Both the position numbers and the translations under genes were made by a program. A DNA stretch of 64,000 bases from Algibacillus agarilyticus. Its GTDB lineage: Bacteria; Pseudomonadota; Gammaproteobacteria; Enterobacterales; Alteromonadaceae. The notes below the pieces were generated by a model, which saw only the letters and a program-made list of their open reading frames with translations, was not told the origin of the DNA and made no database searches. The stretch lies in assembly GCF_003286125.1 (NCBI RefSeq), contig NZ_QMED01000007.1, positions 121,391-185,390 on the forward strand, written 5' to 3'. Of the stretch, positions 8,487-18,371 are shown piece after piece; position 1 is the stretch's first letter, and every line of letters begins with the position of its first letter.

Positions 8487-9593
8487 ATGTTACCCAAAAA
8501 TAATATTACATTTGTCACTGTTTTTAAAGAATTCAAAAGTTTTCATTTACGAAAAGATGTCGGGATGATTCCTTTTTTGATGGGAAAAAAGCTAGGTACG
8601 AAATCTAAAGTATTCGTAACCGAAGATATTGATATGAGTGCCTTACCTCAAAGTGAAAATCACCTAGAAATTATAAAAGTTCCGTACAAATCGAAGGTTT
8701 GTTTTTATCTTTATGTTCTTTATTTTTTACGTAAAGGACATTTTATTGTAAATACATATCATTACAAAAAATCTAATTTAGTACTTAATTTTTTTCTTAA
8801 GCTAATTAATAAAAAAATAATTACATATATTAAATTGGATATATCTCCTGAATACTCTAAGGGGATGTTCGATCGAGTAAAATGGTTTAATCGGATATTT
8901 AGAGATACATTAATTAAATTTACAACATATATATCAGTGGAAAATAAATTATGTTATGAACATTTGCGTGACTATGGAATGATAAATGGTAAATTGCTAC
9001 ATATACCTAATGGTATTTCACTTCCGTGCATGCAAGAGTTAAAGGCTAAAGTCAATAATAAAAAAAATATTATCATGACAGCCGGTAGATTAGGTACGGA
9101 ACAAAAAAACACAGAATTACTCCTTAAATCTTTTATTGAATCAAACTTATCTAATGAATGGGAATTGGTTTTAGCCGGTACCGTAGAAAAGTCTTTTATG
9201 CCTAAATTAGAAGAAGCTATCAATCTACATAATAATATAAAGTATCTTGGCTCTTTAAGTGAAAGGGATTTATTTAATGTATTATCTGTAGCTAAAATTT
9301 TTTGTTTATCATCTCGTTGGGAAGGTTTTCCTTTAGTACTACCTGAAGCCGCTGCACATAAATGTGTTGTGATAGGAACTGATGTTGGAGGGGTAAGAGA
9401 TATCGTAAATGGTGGTGATTATGGTTTAGTTGTATCTGCTGAATTAAGTTTACTTGAAGCGTTCAATCAAGTAGAAATGTTAGACCTTGATAATATGAGT
9501 AATGGAATTCAAGAATACTGTTTTAATAACTTTGATTGGGACGTTATTATTTCTAAATTATTGTTAGAGCTTACTAAGTCAACGGCAAGATAA
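8487..9593 (+). CDS. Glycosyltransferase, GT4 family (GT-B fold)
   Basis: 368 residues. The C-terminal half has the GT4 donor-binding features: 'IIMTAGRLGTEQKNTELLLKSF', 'WELVLAG', 'YLGSLSERDL' and the E-x7-E region SSRWEGFPLVLPEAAAHKC (about 275-293), then GTDVGGVRDIV. The N-terminal half is Lys-rich and divergent, as expected for acceptor specificity. Its likely role is cytoplasmic transfer of a nucleotide-activated sugar to the lipid-linked repeat unit. Donor and linkage cannot be predicted. The sequence is markedly AT-rich, as is typical of the serotype-specific core of such loci. Confidence 0.88.
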   Translation: MLPKNNITFVTVFKEFKSFHLRKDVGMIPFLMGKKLGTKSKVFVTEDIDMSALPQSENHLEIIKVPYKSKVCFYLYVLYFLRKGHFIVNTYHYKKSNLVLNFFLKLINKKIITYIKLDISPEYSKGMFDRVKWFNRIFRDTLIKFTTYISVENKLCYEHLRDYGMINGKLLHIPNGISLPCMQELKAKVNNKKNIIMTAGRLGTEQKNTELLLKSFIESNLSNEWELVLAGTVEKSFMPKLEEAINLHNNIKYLGSLSERDLFNVLSVAKIFCLSSRWEGFPLVLPEAAAHKCVVIGTDVGGVRDIVNGGDYGLVVSAELSLLEAFNQVEMLDLDNMSNGIQEYCFNNFDWDVIISKLLLELTKSTAR

Positions 9594-9594
9594 A

Positions 9595-10809
9595 GTGAAA
9601 TACTCTCTCGGATTAACTTTTTTAAATATCGGATTTCCAATCCTATCATATCCAATTATACTTTCTCGGTTAGACCCTGAAAACTTCGGCCTTGTAATTC
9701 ATTCGAGTTTACTACACCAACTTCTTTGTACAATTTTAATTGTTTTTTTTATTCCATTTAGTATAGCTCAATTATCTAAGTCGAGTGTATTTAATAATAA
9801 AAGAATAAAAATAGTTTTGTCCCGTTTATATACAATTCAATTTTATTTAAGTCTGTTAGCTTTTTTATTGCATTTATTTATATTTTCATTCATAGAAGTA
9901 GAGCAAAATAATTTTGTATACATGGTATATGTATTTGCTACCCTTTCATTTATTTTCAATTTAGATTGGTATTTATTTTCAAAACAAAGTTATAAAGGTT
10001 TATTTATTAGAACCTTATTTATTAAATGTATGACTTTACTGCTCATTTATAATTTTGTCTATGAACATACATATTACTACTTAGCGTACATCATGAGTGT
10101 TAGTATAATTATGACTAATATTGTTTCATGTTTTTTAGTTTATAAATTAGAACCATTTAAATTTAGCTTTAAGGTTAAAATAAAAATAACTGCATTGAGA
10201 TTTTATTTTGCTAATAATTTTTTAGGAAGTATTTATCAGTATTTAGATCAAGTTTTAGTTGGAATGATCTTTTCTAAAGAAGCTCTAGCGTACTTAAATA
10301 TTCTAAAACAAATTATTAATACACTAAATTCATTATCAGTTGCTATATCGAGGTATTATATGCCTGTGACTATAAAGAGCTTACAAATTAGTGGTATAGG
10401 TAAAAATGTTATTAATGTAACAAAAATTATTATAGTATTTAGTTTTGTTACCATAATTTCAGTGTTGTTTGTTTTACCATCTATTATATCGTGGATCACT
10501 AATGATAATTATATATATTCGACATTTGCGATGTTAGTAATCTCGACAGTTTTTTTATTGACTACAACATCTGTATTATTAGATAACCACATATCAATTC
10601 CTTTAAATAAGGTTCATTACACGACAATATCAAATATAATTGTTGCAACGTGTTCATTAGGTTCTTTCATTCATTATTCGTCATATTTAACACCTTTAAT
10701 TGGTTTGGCTATTGGTGAATTTATTGGTGGCATAACTATTATATATCTACATTTTTTTTCTCGGAAAGTACAAAATACAAAAGATTGGTTTGCGAATTAT
10801 GAAAGATAG
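9595..10809 (+). CDS. wzx: Wzx-type polysaccharide flippase
   Basis: A 404-residue, strongly hydrophobic protein with about 12 membrane segments, a MATE/MOP-type polysaccharide flippase. The N-terminal motif 'LTFLNIGFPILSYPIILSRLDPENFGLV' is characteristic of Wzx proteins (PYL.R.LG..FG). The GTG start lies one base after the preceding stop; an upstream alternative would overlap the glycosyltransferase. It is predicted to flip the undecaprenyl-linked repeat unit to the periplasmic face, where the Wzy protein encoded further down acts. Confidence 0.85.
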   Translation: MKYSLGLTFLNIGFPILSYPIILSRLDPENFGLVIHSSLLHQLLCTILIVFFIPFSIAQLSKSSVFNNKRIKIVLSRLYTIQFYLSLLAFLLHLFIFSFIEVEQNNFVYMVYVFATLSFIFNLDWYLFSKQSYKGLFIRTLFIKCMTLLLIYNFVYEHTYYYLAYIMSVSIIMTNIVSCFLVYKLEPFKFSFKVKIKITALRFYFANNFLGSIYQYLDQVLVGMIFSKEALAYLNILKQIINTLNSLSVAISRYYMPVTIKSLQISGIGKNVINVTKIIIVFSFVTIISVLFVLPSIISWITNDNYIYSTFAMLVISTVFLLTTTSVLLDNHISIPLNKVHYTTISNIIVATCSLGSFIHYSSYLTPLIGLAIGEFIGGITIIYLHFFSRKVQNTKDWFANYER

Positions 10810-11617
10810 TCATTGTTACGGGGTTCTTCTATGTTTTTATGAAGATAAAGTAGATCAGGCCATTAAAGAGTTTGAAAATTTAATTTCTTCATTTAATGGG
10901 GAGGCGACTTTAATTATTATAAACAACTCTAATGTTAATGTTAATATTGAAAACTGCCATATAAAATTTAAATTAATTGAAGGAGATAATGAGAATTGGG
11001 AATTTTCTGGATGGCAAAAAGGCCAAAAATATATATTAAATAACTTTAATATAAATAAAAATGATTTATTTATATTTGCAAATGATACTTTCAATTCTCA
11101 TCGTAATTTTACATTTATAGATAGGCATTTATTTATCAAAGCAGCTAAAAAAATAAATATAAAAACACAAAAAATTATATTAGGTGAACAGAATCATATT
11201 CATAACTCAGAACAAAGTTTTATGCTATTTGATAAAGTAAAAAATGGATGGGTTTCTACATATTTATTTGCTGTGAATTATAATTATATTTCTAATTGTA
11301 ATATTGATATGGGCGATGAAAAGCGTGAAAAACTTTATTATCAAAATGTGCCTTATTTGGGAGCTCATATAAGTAAAAATCTATTTGATTACATAATTAA
11401 TTTCTTGACATCGAACAAAAAAGGTGAGGGGTGGTATGGTAAGTCAAAGTTATCTAGTAACCCTGAAATATTTAGAAAGAAATATGCTTCGATTATAAAT
11501 GAGAAATCTCTTTCTATTAATGCTGATTGTATAATCGATGTTTATAATTCTAGATTAGCAAAATTTTACCAATTTTTTAATAGACAATACTATGCTCGAA
11601 TTAAATGCAAGCAATAA
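10799..11617 (+). CDS. Putative glycosyltransferase-like protein of the polysaccharide cluster
   Basis: 272 residues, not firmly recognised. The N-terminus (YGVLLCFYEDKVDQAIKEF), 'ATLIIINNSNV', 'NWEFSGWQKG' and 'DLFIFANDTF' (about 85-94) resemble the strand/acidic-loop layout of GT-A-like glycosyltransferases, where FANDTF would stand for the DxD-type loop, but a classical DxD is missing. The ATG at 10799 is preferred over an in-frame TTG nine bases upstream. It overlaps the end of wzx by 11 bp, so the two are translationally coupled. Position and overlap argue for a role in repeat-unit synthesis. It could also be a sugar-modifying enzyme. Confidence 0.55.
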   Translation: MKDSHCYGVLLCFYEDKVDQAIKEFENLISSFNGEATLIIINNSNVNVNIENCHIKFKLIEGDNENWEFSGWQKGQKYILNNFNINKNDLFIFANDTFNSHRNFTFIDRHLFIKAAKKINIKTQKIILGEQNHIHNSEQSFMLFDKVKNGWVSTYLFAVNYNYISNCNIDMGDEKREKLYYQNVPYLGAHISKNLFDYIINFLTSNKKGEGWYGKSKLSSNPEIFRKKYASIINEKSLSINADCIIDVYNSRLAKFYQFFNRQYYARIKCKQ

Positions 11618-12761
11618 AAAAATTAAGATATTATTAGTGATACCCACAGATTTTGAATCTAAAGAGTCTAATGGTGGTATTCGAGTATTTAAAAATCATG
11701 TAGAAGAGTTATCAAATAATCAAAATATAGATTTAACCTTAATGCAGCCTAAAAGCCAAAGCTTTTCGTTGAAAAAAAAGGAACTTTACCATGTTGGTAT
11801 CTCAACTCCTTTTATGTTTGGCCAGATCAATAAATTAATAAAATTAATAAACTATTTAATAAATAGATTACCATATGATGTATTTGCTAGACTTCCAAGC
11901 GCTAAAAATGGAATAGATATCAATTTGAATGATTATGAATATATTATTGTCGACCATATTTATTCATTTGGACTTCTAAAAGGTGATATTGGTCAATATA
12001 AATCTAAATGCTATTACATCTCTCATAATATCGAAACTAAGATATGTGTTGAAAGGGAAGATAAAGCAATAAATTTTTTTGAACGATTTTTTTATAAGTT
12101 CGATACTTGGTTGATGAGTAAGTTTGAAAAAGTAATATTAAATTCTATTGATAATATAATATGGTTAAGTGAAGTTGATTTACTTGCCGCTCCTGACCTG
12201 CCAAAAAGCCGCTACTTCATACCTGAAATGTTACCTGTCAGAAATAGTCGATGGCGTTATTCTAACTCTAAATATGTGGTATTTTTAGGGGGACTTAATT
12301 ATTTCCCAAATTATGATGCTATGGAGTGGGTTTGCAGTTATTTAGCTGAAGAACTTAAAAATATTGGAGTAGAAGTTTTTCATGTTGGGAAATCTGAAGG
12401 TTACTTAAATAATCTTAAATCTGATAATGTTAATTTTAAAGGTTTTGTAAGTGATGACGACCTTCAAAATATTCTAAATAACAGTATTTGCCTTATAAGT
12501 CCTATTGAATTAGGGTCTGGAGTTAAAGTTAAAGTTCTTGAAGCTGTATGTAGGGGAGTACCTGTTGTTGCTTCTGAACAGTCTTTTTATGGAATAAAGC
12601 ACACATCCGCTAGCTATATATTAAAACAAAGAGATGAAGTTCATTGGAGTGGTGTGATTAAAGATGTAATGAATAAAAGGGACGAACTCGAAATAGCTTA
12701 TGATGAGTATGAAAAATGTTATAATAATCGGCTAACAATATCGAAACTTATAGGGTGTTAG
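11592..12761 (+). CDS. Glycosyltransferase, GT4 family
   Basis: A 389-residue GT-B-type glycosyltransferase. The N-terminal Rossmann domain contains IKILLVIPTDFESKESNGGI and 'EYIIVDHIYSFGLL'. The C-terminal domain has VVFLGGLNYFPNYDAMEWV, 'VNFKGFVSDDDLQNIL' and 'CLISPIELGSGVKVKVLEAVCRGVPVVASEQSFYGI', a classic GT4 donor site (about 290-335). It overlaps the preceding gene by 26 bp. It is predicted to add one sugar of the repeat unit on the cytoplasmic side; specificity is unknown. Confidence 0.9.
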   Translation: MLELNASNKKIKILLVIPTDFESKESNGGIRVFKNHVEELSNNQNIDLTLMQPKSQSFSLKKKELYHVGISTPFMFGQINKLIKLINYLINRLPYDVFARLPSAKNGIDINLNDYEYIIVDHIYSFGLLKGDIGQYKSKCYYISHNIETKICVEREDKAINFFERFFYKFDTWLMSKFEKVILNSIDNIIWLSEVDLLAAPDLPKSRYFIPEMLPVRNSRWRYSNSKYVVFLGGLNYFPNYDAMEWVCSYLAEELKNIGVEVFHVGKSEGYLNNLKSDNVNFKGFVSDDDLQNILNNSICLISPIELGSGVKVKVLEAVCRGVPVVASEQSFYGIKHTSASYILKQRDEVHWSGVIKDVMNKRDELEIAYDEYEKCYNNRLTISKLIGC

Positions 12762-12762
12762 A

Positions 12763-13965
12763 GTGTTTTTTATAAGCCCATTTAAAAGTTTAATTGCTGT
12801 TCTTTGTTTAGCTTGGTCATTAAGCCAATTTGAGTTTTCTTCTTTATACGGCAAGCCAAGCCTAGAGCTGAATGTATTATTATTATTAGTTATATTTGTT
12901 TTAATATTTTCGGAATTTCTTTATTTATACGTATCTAAATGTAACCGTTATATCTCATATTTTAGAGCTAATAATGTTGATGATAAAATTGTCCATTCAA
13001 AATTTCCAAAATTTTTGTTCATAACAACTTTATTTCTTTTTTGTTGCGAAGTTGCTGTTTATGGCGTTCCTTTATTTGGTGGGGATTATAAAGACTTTGG
13101 GTTTCCGGTTGTACATGTAATTATGTACTCTTTGTGCCTTTATCTCGTTTTGGAATACTCAGTTGTCGTTCGAAAAAATACAATATTTTCAAGTTATTTA
13201 GTTATTGGTGTTGTGTTTTTAATATCAATTTTGATGTTATCTCGTCATTTATTAATGTATGGTTTATTTATCATGTTGTTAGCCTATGTGATAAGAAGGA
13301 AGTTGACATTTAAACTTTGTCTTATTGCCGCTATTAGCGTCTCAACTTTATTGATTTTATTTGGCGTTTTAGGCACATACCGTATGTCTGGCTTGCTAAA
13401 TATTAGTTATGGAGAGGCTGAGCAATATATATTAGAAGCAGGGGGGGCCAGTGACCATTTTATTAGTGAAGGTGGTAGTGCTGTTTTTTATTGGTTTTGG
13501 TTATATGTAACATCACCAATTTCTAATTTAGATTTTAATATCCAACATGTAAATTTAAACTCAGAATATGATTTAAATAATTTTGTAAGATTTTTCATAT
13601 TTGAGAATTTACCTCAAACTATATCAAAGAGAGTTGCAGTCGTATTCGATATAGCCCCCAGATCTAATAATTTAGTTGCGGAGCATCTTAATGTATCAAC
13701 TGCATTCTCTGAGTCATATGGCTATTTAGGTTTACTTGGAGTACTTTTACACACATTAATGTTTGCTTTTTATTTTTTTATAACATTTATCCTTTGTAAA
13801 AGGAGGGAGTCTAGAGTTATGTCTTTAGTACTTTATATACTAGTTGGGTTATTTATGGTCTTTGATAATATGTTATCATATCCAGCCACTATTTTTACTA
13901 CCATATTTATCATTATACGTGATGGCTACTTTGTATCATCTACTAAGGGAATTAAATGTATATAG
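12763..13965 (+). CDS. wzy: Wzy-type polysaccharide repeat-unit polymerase
   Basis: 400 residues with about 10-11 membrane segments and one larger hydrophilic periplasmic loop (about 225-300, with a Gly-rich 'AGGASDHFISEGGSAVF' start), the usual Wzy architecture. Sequence conservation in Wzy is poor, so the call rests on topology, length and position next to Wzx, Wzz and glycosyltransferases; 'GLLGVLLHTLMFAFY' near the end fits an oligosaccharide repeat unit polymerase. The GTG start is one base after the previous stop, and the 3' end overlaps the next gene by 10 bp. It is predicted to polymerise flipped repeat units in the periplasm. Confidence 0.78.
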   Translation: MFFISPFKSLIAVLCLAWSLSQFEFSSLYGKPSLELNVLLLLVIFVLIFSEFLYLYVSKCNRYISYFRANNVDDKIVHSKFPKFLFITTLFLFCCEVAVYGVPLFGGDYKDFGFPVVHVIMYSLCLYLVLEYSVVVRKNTIFSSYLVIGVVFLISILMLSRHLLMYGLFIMLLAYVIRRKLTFKLCLIAAISVSTLLILFGVLGTYRMSGLLNISYGEAEQYILEAGGASDHFISEGGSAVFYWFWLYVTSPISNLDFNIQHVNLNSEYDLNNFVRFFIFENLPQTISKRVAVVFDIAPRSNNLVAEHLNVSTAFSESYGYLGLLGVLLHTLMFAFYFFITFILCKRRESRVMSLVLYILVGLFMVFDNMLSYPATIFTTIFIIIRDGYFVSSTKGIKCI

Positions 13966-14924
13966 ACATTTTGTTAGCTACATATAACGGTGGGAGTTAT
14001 ATTGTTGAACAATTAAACTCTATATTATCTTCCAAAAATATAGAAGAACATAATATATCTATAATAATAAGCGATGATGGTTCTACAGATGACACAATAA
14101 GTAAAATAGAATCAATAAAAAATATACCAAAAAATTTTAACATATCTATTTTATCGACTGATCGAGTTGGTGGGGTTCAAGCTAATTTCCTTAGGCTTTT
14201 AAAAAGCTCTACTGCTGATATCGCATTCTTTGCAGATCAAGATGATTTTTGGAACTCTTCTAAAATCTCTTTATTTGTAGATAGATATAGATCTGTTGTT
14301 AAAAATAGTGGTGAGAATATTCCTATTGGAATACATTCTGATTTATGTATCACTGATGAATTATTGGCACCTGTTCACTCTTCTATGTTTCATTGTCAAA
14401 AACTTTCAACTAAACCATCACTCCTAGATCTTTTAAATCAAAACTCAGTTACTGGTTGTGTGTTCATGTTAAATAAGTATGCGATTAAGGAAGTGACTAA
14501 ATCAGATTTTAGTGGTGCTATTATGCATGATTGGTATTGTGCTTTATATGTGCAAGCATTTGGTAAGCTAGAATTCATTGATAAGAGTTTGAATCTTTAC
14601 CGGCAGCATTCTGGAAATCAAGTCGGAGCAAAAGATATATCATTTCGTAGCTTATTAAAAATTAGTCCTCAAATTAAGGAGCTATGTGTTGAATCTAAGC
14701 ATTCCCTTACAAAAACTTTTTATCAGGCGAAAGCATTTAAAAAAGATTTTGGAGTTGATTTGTTAGCTAAAGATATAGATGATATTGATTTTTATATTGA
14801 TTTTTTTGAGAAATCAAGTTTTGTTAAAAAATTATATTTTACTTTAATAGGTAAAATAAGAAAAACAGGCTTTATAAGGCAATTTGTATTTGTATTGATG
14901 GTTTTAATGGGGCAGGTTAAATAA
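13956..14924 (+). CDS. Glycosyltransferase, GT2 family
   Basis: A 322-residue GT-A-fold enzyme. The N-terminal DILLATYNGGSYIVEQLNSI, 'IIISDDGSTDDT' (about 33-44) and 'IAFFADQDDFW' (about 88-98, with the metal-binding D-x-D) are textbook GT2 motifs. 'MHDWYCALYVQAFG' later matches the conserved (H/E)DW catalytic-base region. It belongs to the subgroup that often includes rhamnosyl- and galactosyltransferases. It overlaps wzy by 10 bp, and its stop shares a base with the next start (TAATG). Confidence 0.92.
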   Translation: MYIDILLATYNGGSYIVEQLNSILSSKNIEEHNISIIISDDGSTDDTISKIESIKNIPKNFNISILSTDRVGGVQANFLRLLKSSTADIAFFADQDDFWNSSKISLFVDRYRSVVKNSGENIPIGIHSDLCITDELLAPVHSSMFHCQKLSTKPSLLDLLNQNSVTGCVFMLNKYAIKEVTKSDFSGAIMHDWYCALYVQAFGKLEFIDKSLNLYRQHSGNQVGAKDISFRSLLKISPQIKELCVESKHSLTKTFYQAKAFKKDFGVDLLAKDIDDIDFYIDFFEKSSFVKKLYFTLIGKIRKTGFIRQFVFVLMVLMGQVK

Positions 14925-15832
14925 TGGTACCTTTTGAAATTGTCATACCTGTAAGAAATGGAGGCAGCCTTTTAGCAGATTTACTCTTGACTATCGAAGC
15001 AGAGGGATACAAAGATAATACTCTTATTATTGACTCTGAATCAACTGATGGTGTGTTATGTAAGTTTATAGAAAAAGGTTTTCACGTTCACGAAATATTA
15101 GCTAAAGAATTTAATCATGGCGGAACTAGAAACCTTGGTGTACAGTTAATAAAAAATAAAGCTAAATATGTTGTTTTCTTAACTCAAGATGCTTTGGTGA
15201 AACCTGGAAGTTTAGATGAGATTTACCATTACATAGTTAACAATGAATTATCTGCTGTTTGCGGCAGACAAAAGCCTCATTCAAACGCGAACCCGCTGGC
15301 TTCACACGCAAGAATATTCAATTATCCTATTAAATCGAGCATCAAGTCTAATAATGACATATCGAAGTACGGTATTAAATCCGTTTTTATGTCTAATTCT
15401 TTTGCTATATATAATATCAAAGATCTAGAAGGTGTTGGTCTATTTCCTAATAATACTATTTTATGTGAAGATATGTATGCAGTAGCTAAAATGCTGAAGG
15501 CTGGGTATAAGGTCGGTTACTGTGGTGAAGCAGCAGTAAGACATTCTCATAATTATTCAGCTAAAGAAGAATTTAAACGCTATTTTGATATTGGCGTTTT
15601 TCATGCGATGGAGCCTTGGATTCAGAATGAATATGGTGGCGCTGGTGGTGAAGGTGGACGATATTTAAAATCGGAATTTAGTTATTTATGGAAAGGTCAT
15701 AAAAAGTGGTTGCCAAATTTTTTAATAAATAATTTGGCAAAAATAGTTGGAATGAAATTGGGAAAACATTATAAAAAGCTTCCTTCTTCTTGGATTAAAA
15801 AATTTAGTATGCATAAAGGGTTTTGGAAATAA
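14924..15832 (+). CDS. Glycosyltransferase, GT2 family, rhamnosyltransferase-like
   Basis: 302 residues. The motifs [18 protein letters not shown], 'IDSESTDGV', '[13 protein letters not shown]' and '[12 protein letters not shown]' are those of the GT2 rhamnosyltransferase subgroup (the HGGTRN and LTQDA signatures). The adjacent rfbBACD genes supply dTDP-L-rhamnose, so a rhamnosyltransferase role is a good inference. Start and stop are both coupled by TAATG overlaps: its ATG overlaps the preceding stop, and its own stop overlaps the rfbB start. Confidence 0.88.
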   Translation: MVPFEIVIPVRNGGSLLADLLLTIEAEGYKDNTLIIDSESTDGVLCKFIEKGFHVHEILAKEFNHGGTRNLGVQLIKNKAKYVVFLTQDALVKPGSLDEIYHYIVNNELSAVCGRQKPHSNANPLASHARIFNYPIKSSIKSNNDISKYGIKSVFMSNSFAIYNIKDLEGVGLFPNNTILCEDMYAVAKMLKAGYKVGYCGEAAVRHSHNYSAKEEFKRYFDIGVFHAMEPWIQNEYGGAGGEGGRYLKSEFSYLWKGHKKWLPNFLINNLAKIVGMKLGKHYKKLPSSWIKKFSMHKGFWK

Positions 15833-16914
15833 TGAAAATATTAGTTACAGGTGGAGCAGGGTTTATTGGTAGCGCCGTTGTTCGACATATCTTAAATAAT
15901 ACAACGGATACCGTTATAAATTTAGACAAATTGACCTATGCGGGTAATACGGAATCTATACCGACTGATTTACAGAATGACCGTTACATATTTGAACAAG
16001 TAGATATATGTGACACTGCTAATGTAGCCCGTGTATTTATGGAACATCAGCCAGATGTTGTTATGCATTTAGCTGCAGAAAGTCATGTCGATCGCTCTAT
16101 AGATGGGCCGAGTGAATTTATCCAAACTAATATTGTTGGCACTTTTGTTTTACTTGATGTCGCTCGTCAATATTGGATGACTCTATCTGATGATCTTAAA
16201 GCTAAATTCCGTTTTCATCATATTTCAACTGATGAGGTTTATGGTGATTTACCTCATCCCGATGAAATACAAGAAGGGGCTAGCCTTCCTCTATTTACTG
16301 AAGAAACTTCTTATGACCCTAGCTCTCCTTATTCTGCGAGTAAAGCGAGTTCAGATCATTTAGTTAGAGCTTGGAAACGTACCTATGGGTTACCGACTAT
16401 AGTAACCAACTGTTCTAATAATTATGGACCGTATCATTTTCCTGAAAAATTAGTCCCACACATTATTTTGAATGCTTTAGAAGGCAAACCTTTACCTGTA
16501 TATGGTGATGGCAGCCAAATACGTGATTGGCTATATGTCGAGGATCATGCAAGAGCATTGTATAAAGTTGTTACTGAAGGTGATGTTGGAGAAACATATA
16601 ATATCGGTGGTCATAACGAAAAGCGCAATATAGAAGTAGTTAGAACCATATGCACGTTATTAGAAGAGCTTGTACCAAATAAACCTAATGGTATAGCTAA
16701 ATATGAAGATTTAATTACTTATGTAGCTGATCGTCCAGGACATGACGTTCGTTATGCAATTGATGCATCCAAAATGTCTAAAGAATTAAACTGGCAACCC
16801 GAGGAAACATTTGAGTCAGGTATTAAAAAAACAGTTCAATGGTACTTGAATAACTCTGCTTGGTGGAAGCGAGTTATGAGTGGTGAATATAAATTAGAGA
16901 GAATCGGTGCCTAG
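15832..16914 (+). CDS. rfbB: dTDP-glucose 4,6-dehydratase
   Basis: A 360-residue short-chain dehydrogenase that converts dTDP-glucose to dTDP-4-keto-6-deoxyglucose, step two of dTDP-L-rhamnose synthesis. Visible are the NAD-binding GGAGFIG (8-14), '[15 protein letters not shown]', 'STDEVYGDL' with the catalytic T-D-E, YSASKAS (Tyr-x3-Lys) and '[12 protein letters not shown]'. The ATG at 15832 overlaps the preceding stop as TAATG; an in-frame ATG nine bases upstream has no better support. The length matches RfbB/RmlB. Confidence 0.97.
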   Translation: MKILVTGGAGFIGSAVVRHILNNTTDTVINLDKLTYAGNTESIPTDLQNDRYIFEQVDICDTANVARVFMEHQPDVVMHLAAESHVDRSIDGPSEFIQTNIVGTFVLLDVARQYWMTLSDDLKAKFRFHHISTDEVYGDLPHPDEIQEGASLPLFTEETSYDPSSPYSASKASSDHLVRAWKRTYGLPTIVTNCSNNYGPYHFPEKLVPHIILNALEGKPLPVYGDGSQIRDWLYVEDHARALYKVVTEGDVGETYNIGGHNEKRNIEVVRTICTLLEELVPNKPNGIAKYEDLITYVADRPGHDVRYAIDASKMSKELNWQPEETFESGIKKTVQWYLNNSAWWKRVMSGEYKLERIGA

Positions 16915-16951
16915 TTAAGGTAGCAATAAAAATTTTAGTTTAGGAATTATT

Positions 16952-17833
16952 ATGAAAAAATATAAAGGAATCATTTTAGCCGGAGGAAGTGGCACTCGAT
17001 TACACCCACTGACCTTGGCAACCTCTAAGCAATTAATGCCTATTTATGATAAGCCCATGATTTATTATCCTTTGTCTGTTCTTATGTTGGCAGGCGTTAA
17101 TGAGATTTTAATTATCACGACACCTGAAGATGCTGATAATTTTAAAAATTTATTAGGCGATGGAAGTCACTTTGGTGTATCTATTGAATATGCAATACAG
17201 CCATCACCTGACGGTTTAGCTCAAGCATTTGTTATTGGTGAAGAGTTTATTGGTGAAGATAATGTTGCTTTAGTATTAGGTGATAATATATTTTTTGGCC
17301 AACATTTTTCTGACAAATTAGCTGAAGCGACGGCTCGACAATCTGGTGCAACTGTATTCGGTTACCATGTATCCGATCCAGAACGATTTGGTGTTGTGGA
17401 ATTTGATGACAGTGGTAAAGCATTAAGCATTGAAGAAAAACCAGAAAAAGCAAAATCTAACTACGCAGTTACTGGTTTGTATTTTTACGATAATGACGTA
17501 ATAGAAATAGCAAAAAATATTAAGCCATCAGTACGTGGTGAATTAGAAATAACAGATGTCAACAATGTGTATCTAGAACGAGGTGATTTAAATGTTGCTG
17601 TTTTAGGCCGTGGCTTTGCTTGGTTAGATACAGGTACGCACGACTCTTTATTAGAAGCTGGTCAGTTTGTACAAACCGTTGAGCATAGGCAAGGGTTTAA
17701 AGTTGCATGTTTAGAAGAAATTGCTTTTTATAAAAAATGGATCTCAAAAGCCGAGCTACTTGAAGCAGGTAATCGTTTAAAGAAGACTGGTTATGGTCAA
17801 TATCTATTAAAAGTCGCAGATGGATACAAATAA
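16952..17833 (+). CDS. rfbA: Glucose-1-phosphate thymidylyltransferase
   Basis: 293 residues; makes dTDP-glucose from glucose-1-phosphate and dTTP, the first step of dTDP-L-rhamnose synthesis. The nucleotidyltransferase signature [16 protein letters not shown] is at residues 5-20, followed by '[17 protein letters not shown]', 'LGDNIFFG' and 'FGVVEFD', all canonical for RfbA/RmlA. AGGA lies 7 nt before the ATG. The next gene starts directly after its stop. Confidence 0.97.
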   Translation: MKKYKGIILAGGSGTRLHPLTLATSKQLMPIYDKPMIYYPLSVLMLAGVNEILIITTPEDADNFKNLLGDGSHFGVSIEYAIQPSPDGLAQAFVIGEEFIGEDNVALVLGDNIFFGQHFSDKLAEATARQSGATVFGYHVSDPERFGVVEFDDSGKALSIEEKPEKAKSNYAVTGLYFYDNDVIEIAKNIKPSVRGELEITDVNNVYLERGDLNVAVLGRGFAWLDTGTHDSLLEAGQFVQTVEHRQGFKVACLEEIAFYKKWISKAELLEAGNRLKKTGYGQYLLKVADGYK

Positions 17834-18367
17834 ATGGAAATTATAAAAACTAATATTAGTGATGCAATAATCATCGAGCCCAAAGTATTTGGTGATGAGC
17901 GAGGTTTCTTTTTAGAAAGTTTTCAAGCTGAACGTTACAAAGAAATGTGCGGTATCGATCTAAATTTTGTTCAAGATAACCATTCTCGTTCATCTAAGAA
18001 TGTATTAAGAGGCTTACATTTTCAAAAGTCTAAACCACAAGGCAAGTTGGTTAGAGTTGTTCGTGGTAGTGTATTTGATGTAGCCGTTGACATAAGAAAA
18101 AATTCTTCAACTTATGGACAATGGGCAGGGGTTTTATTATCTGAAGAAAATAAAAAACAGTTTTGGGTACCACCTGGTTTAGCTCATGGTTTTGTTGTTT
18201 TGTCTGACATTGCTGATTTCGAATATAAATGTACTGATTATTACGAGCCTAGTGATGAAGGTTGTTTAGCTTGGAACGACGAAACTGTAGGTATTGAGTG
18301 GCCTGAAGGTATAGAACCTATTTTGTCGGCTAAAGATAAACTAGGTTTAAAGTTAACTGAGTTATAA
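17834..18367 (+). CDS. rfbC: dTDP-4-dehydrorhamnose 3,5-epimerase
   Basis: A 177-residue cupin-type epimerase. The conserved blocks are FGDERGFFLESF, 'DNHSRSSKNVLRGLHFQ' (catalytic His), 'VFDVAVDIR' and 'WVPPGLAHGFVVLSD'. It performs the double epimerisation before RfbD reduction. Start and upstream stop are contiguous, so it is translated together with rfbA. The length equals typical RmlC. Confidence 0.97.
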   Translation: MEIIKTNISDAIIIEPKVFGDERGFFLESFQAERYKEMCGIDLNFVQDNHSRSSKNVLRGLHFQKSKPQGKLVRVVRGSVFDVAVDIRKNSSTYGQWAGVLLSEENKKQFWVPPGLAHGFVVLSDIADFEYKCTDYYEPSDEGCLAWNDETVGIEWPEGIEPILSAKDKLGLKLTEL

Positions 18368-18371
18368 ACAT

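Noticed and set aside
7500-15832. Horizontal transfer of the AT-rich polysaccharide core
   Set aside because: The composition shift fits the usual behaviour of such loci, but there are no flanking mobile elements or repeats, so transfer is possible but not shown.
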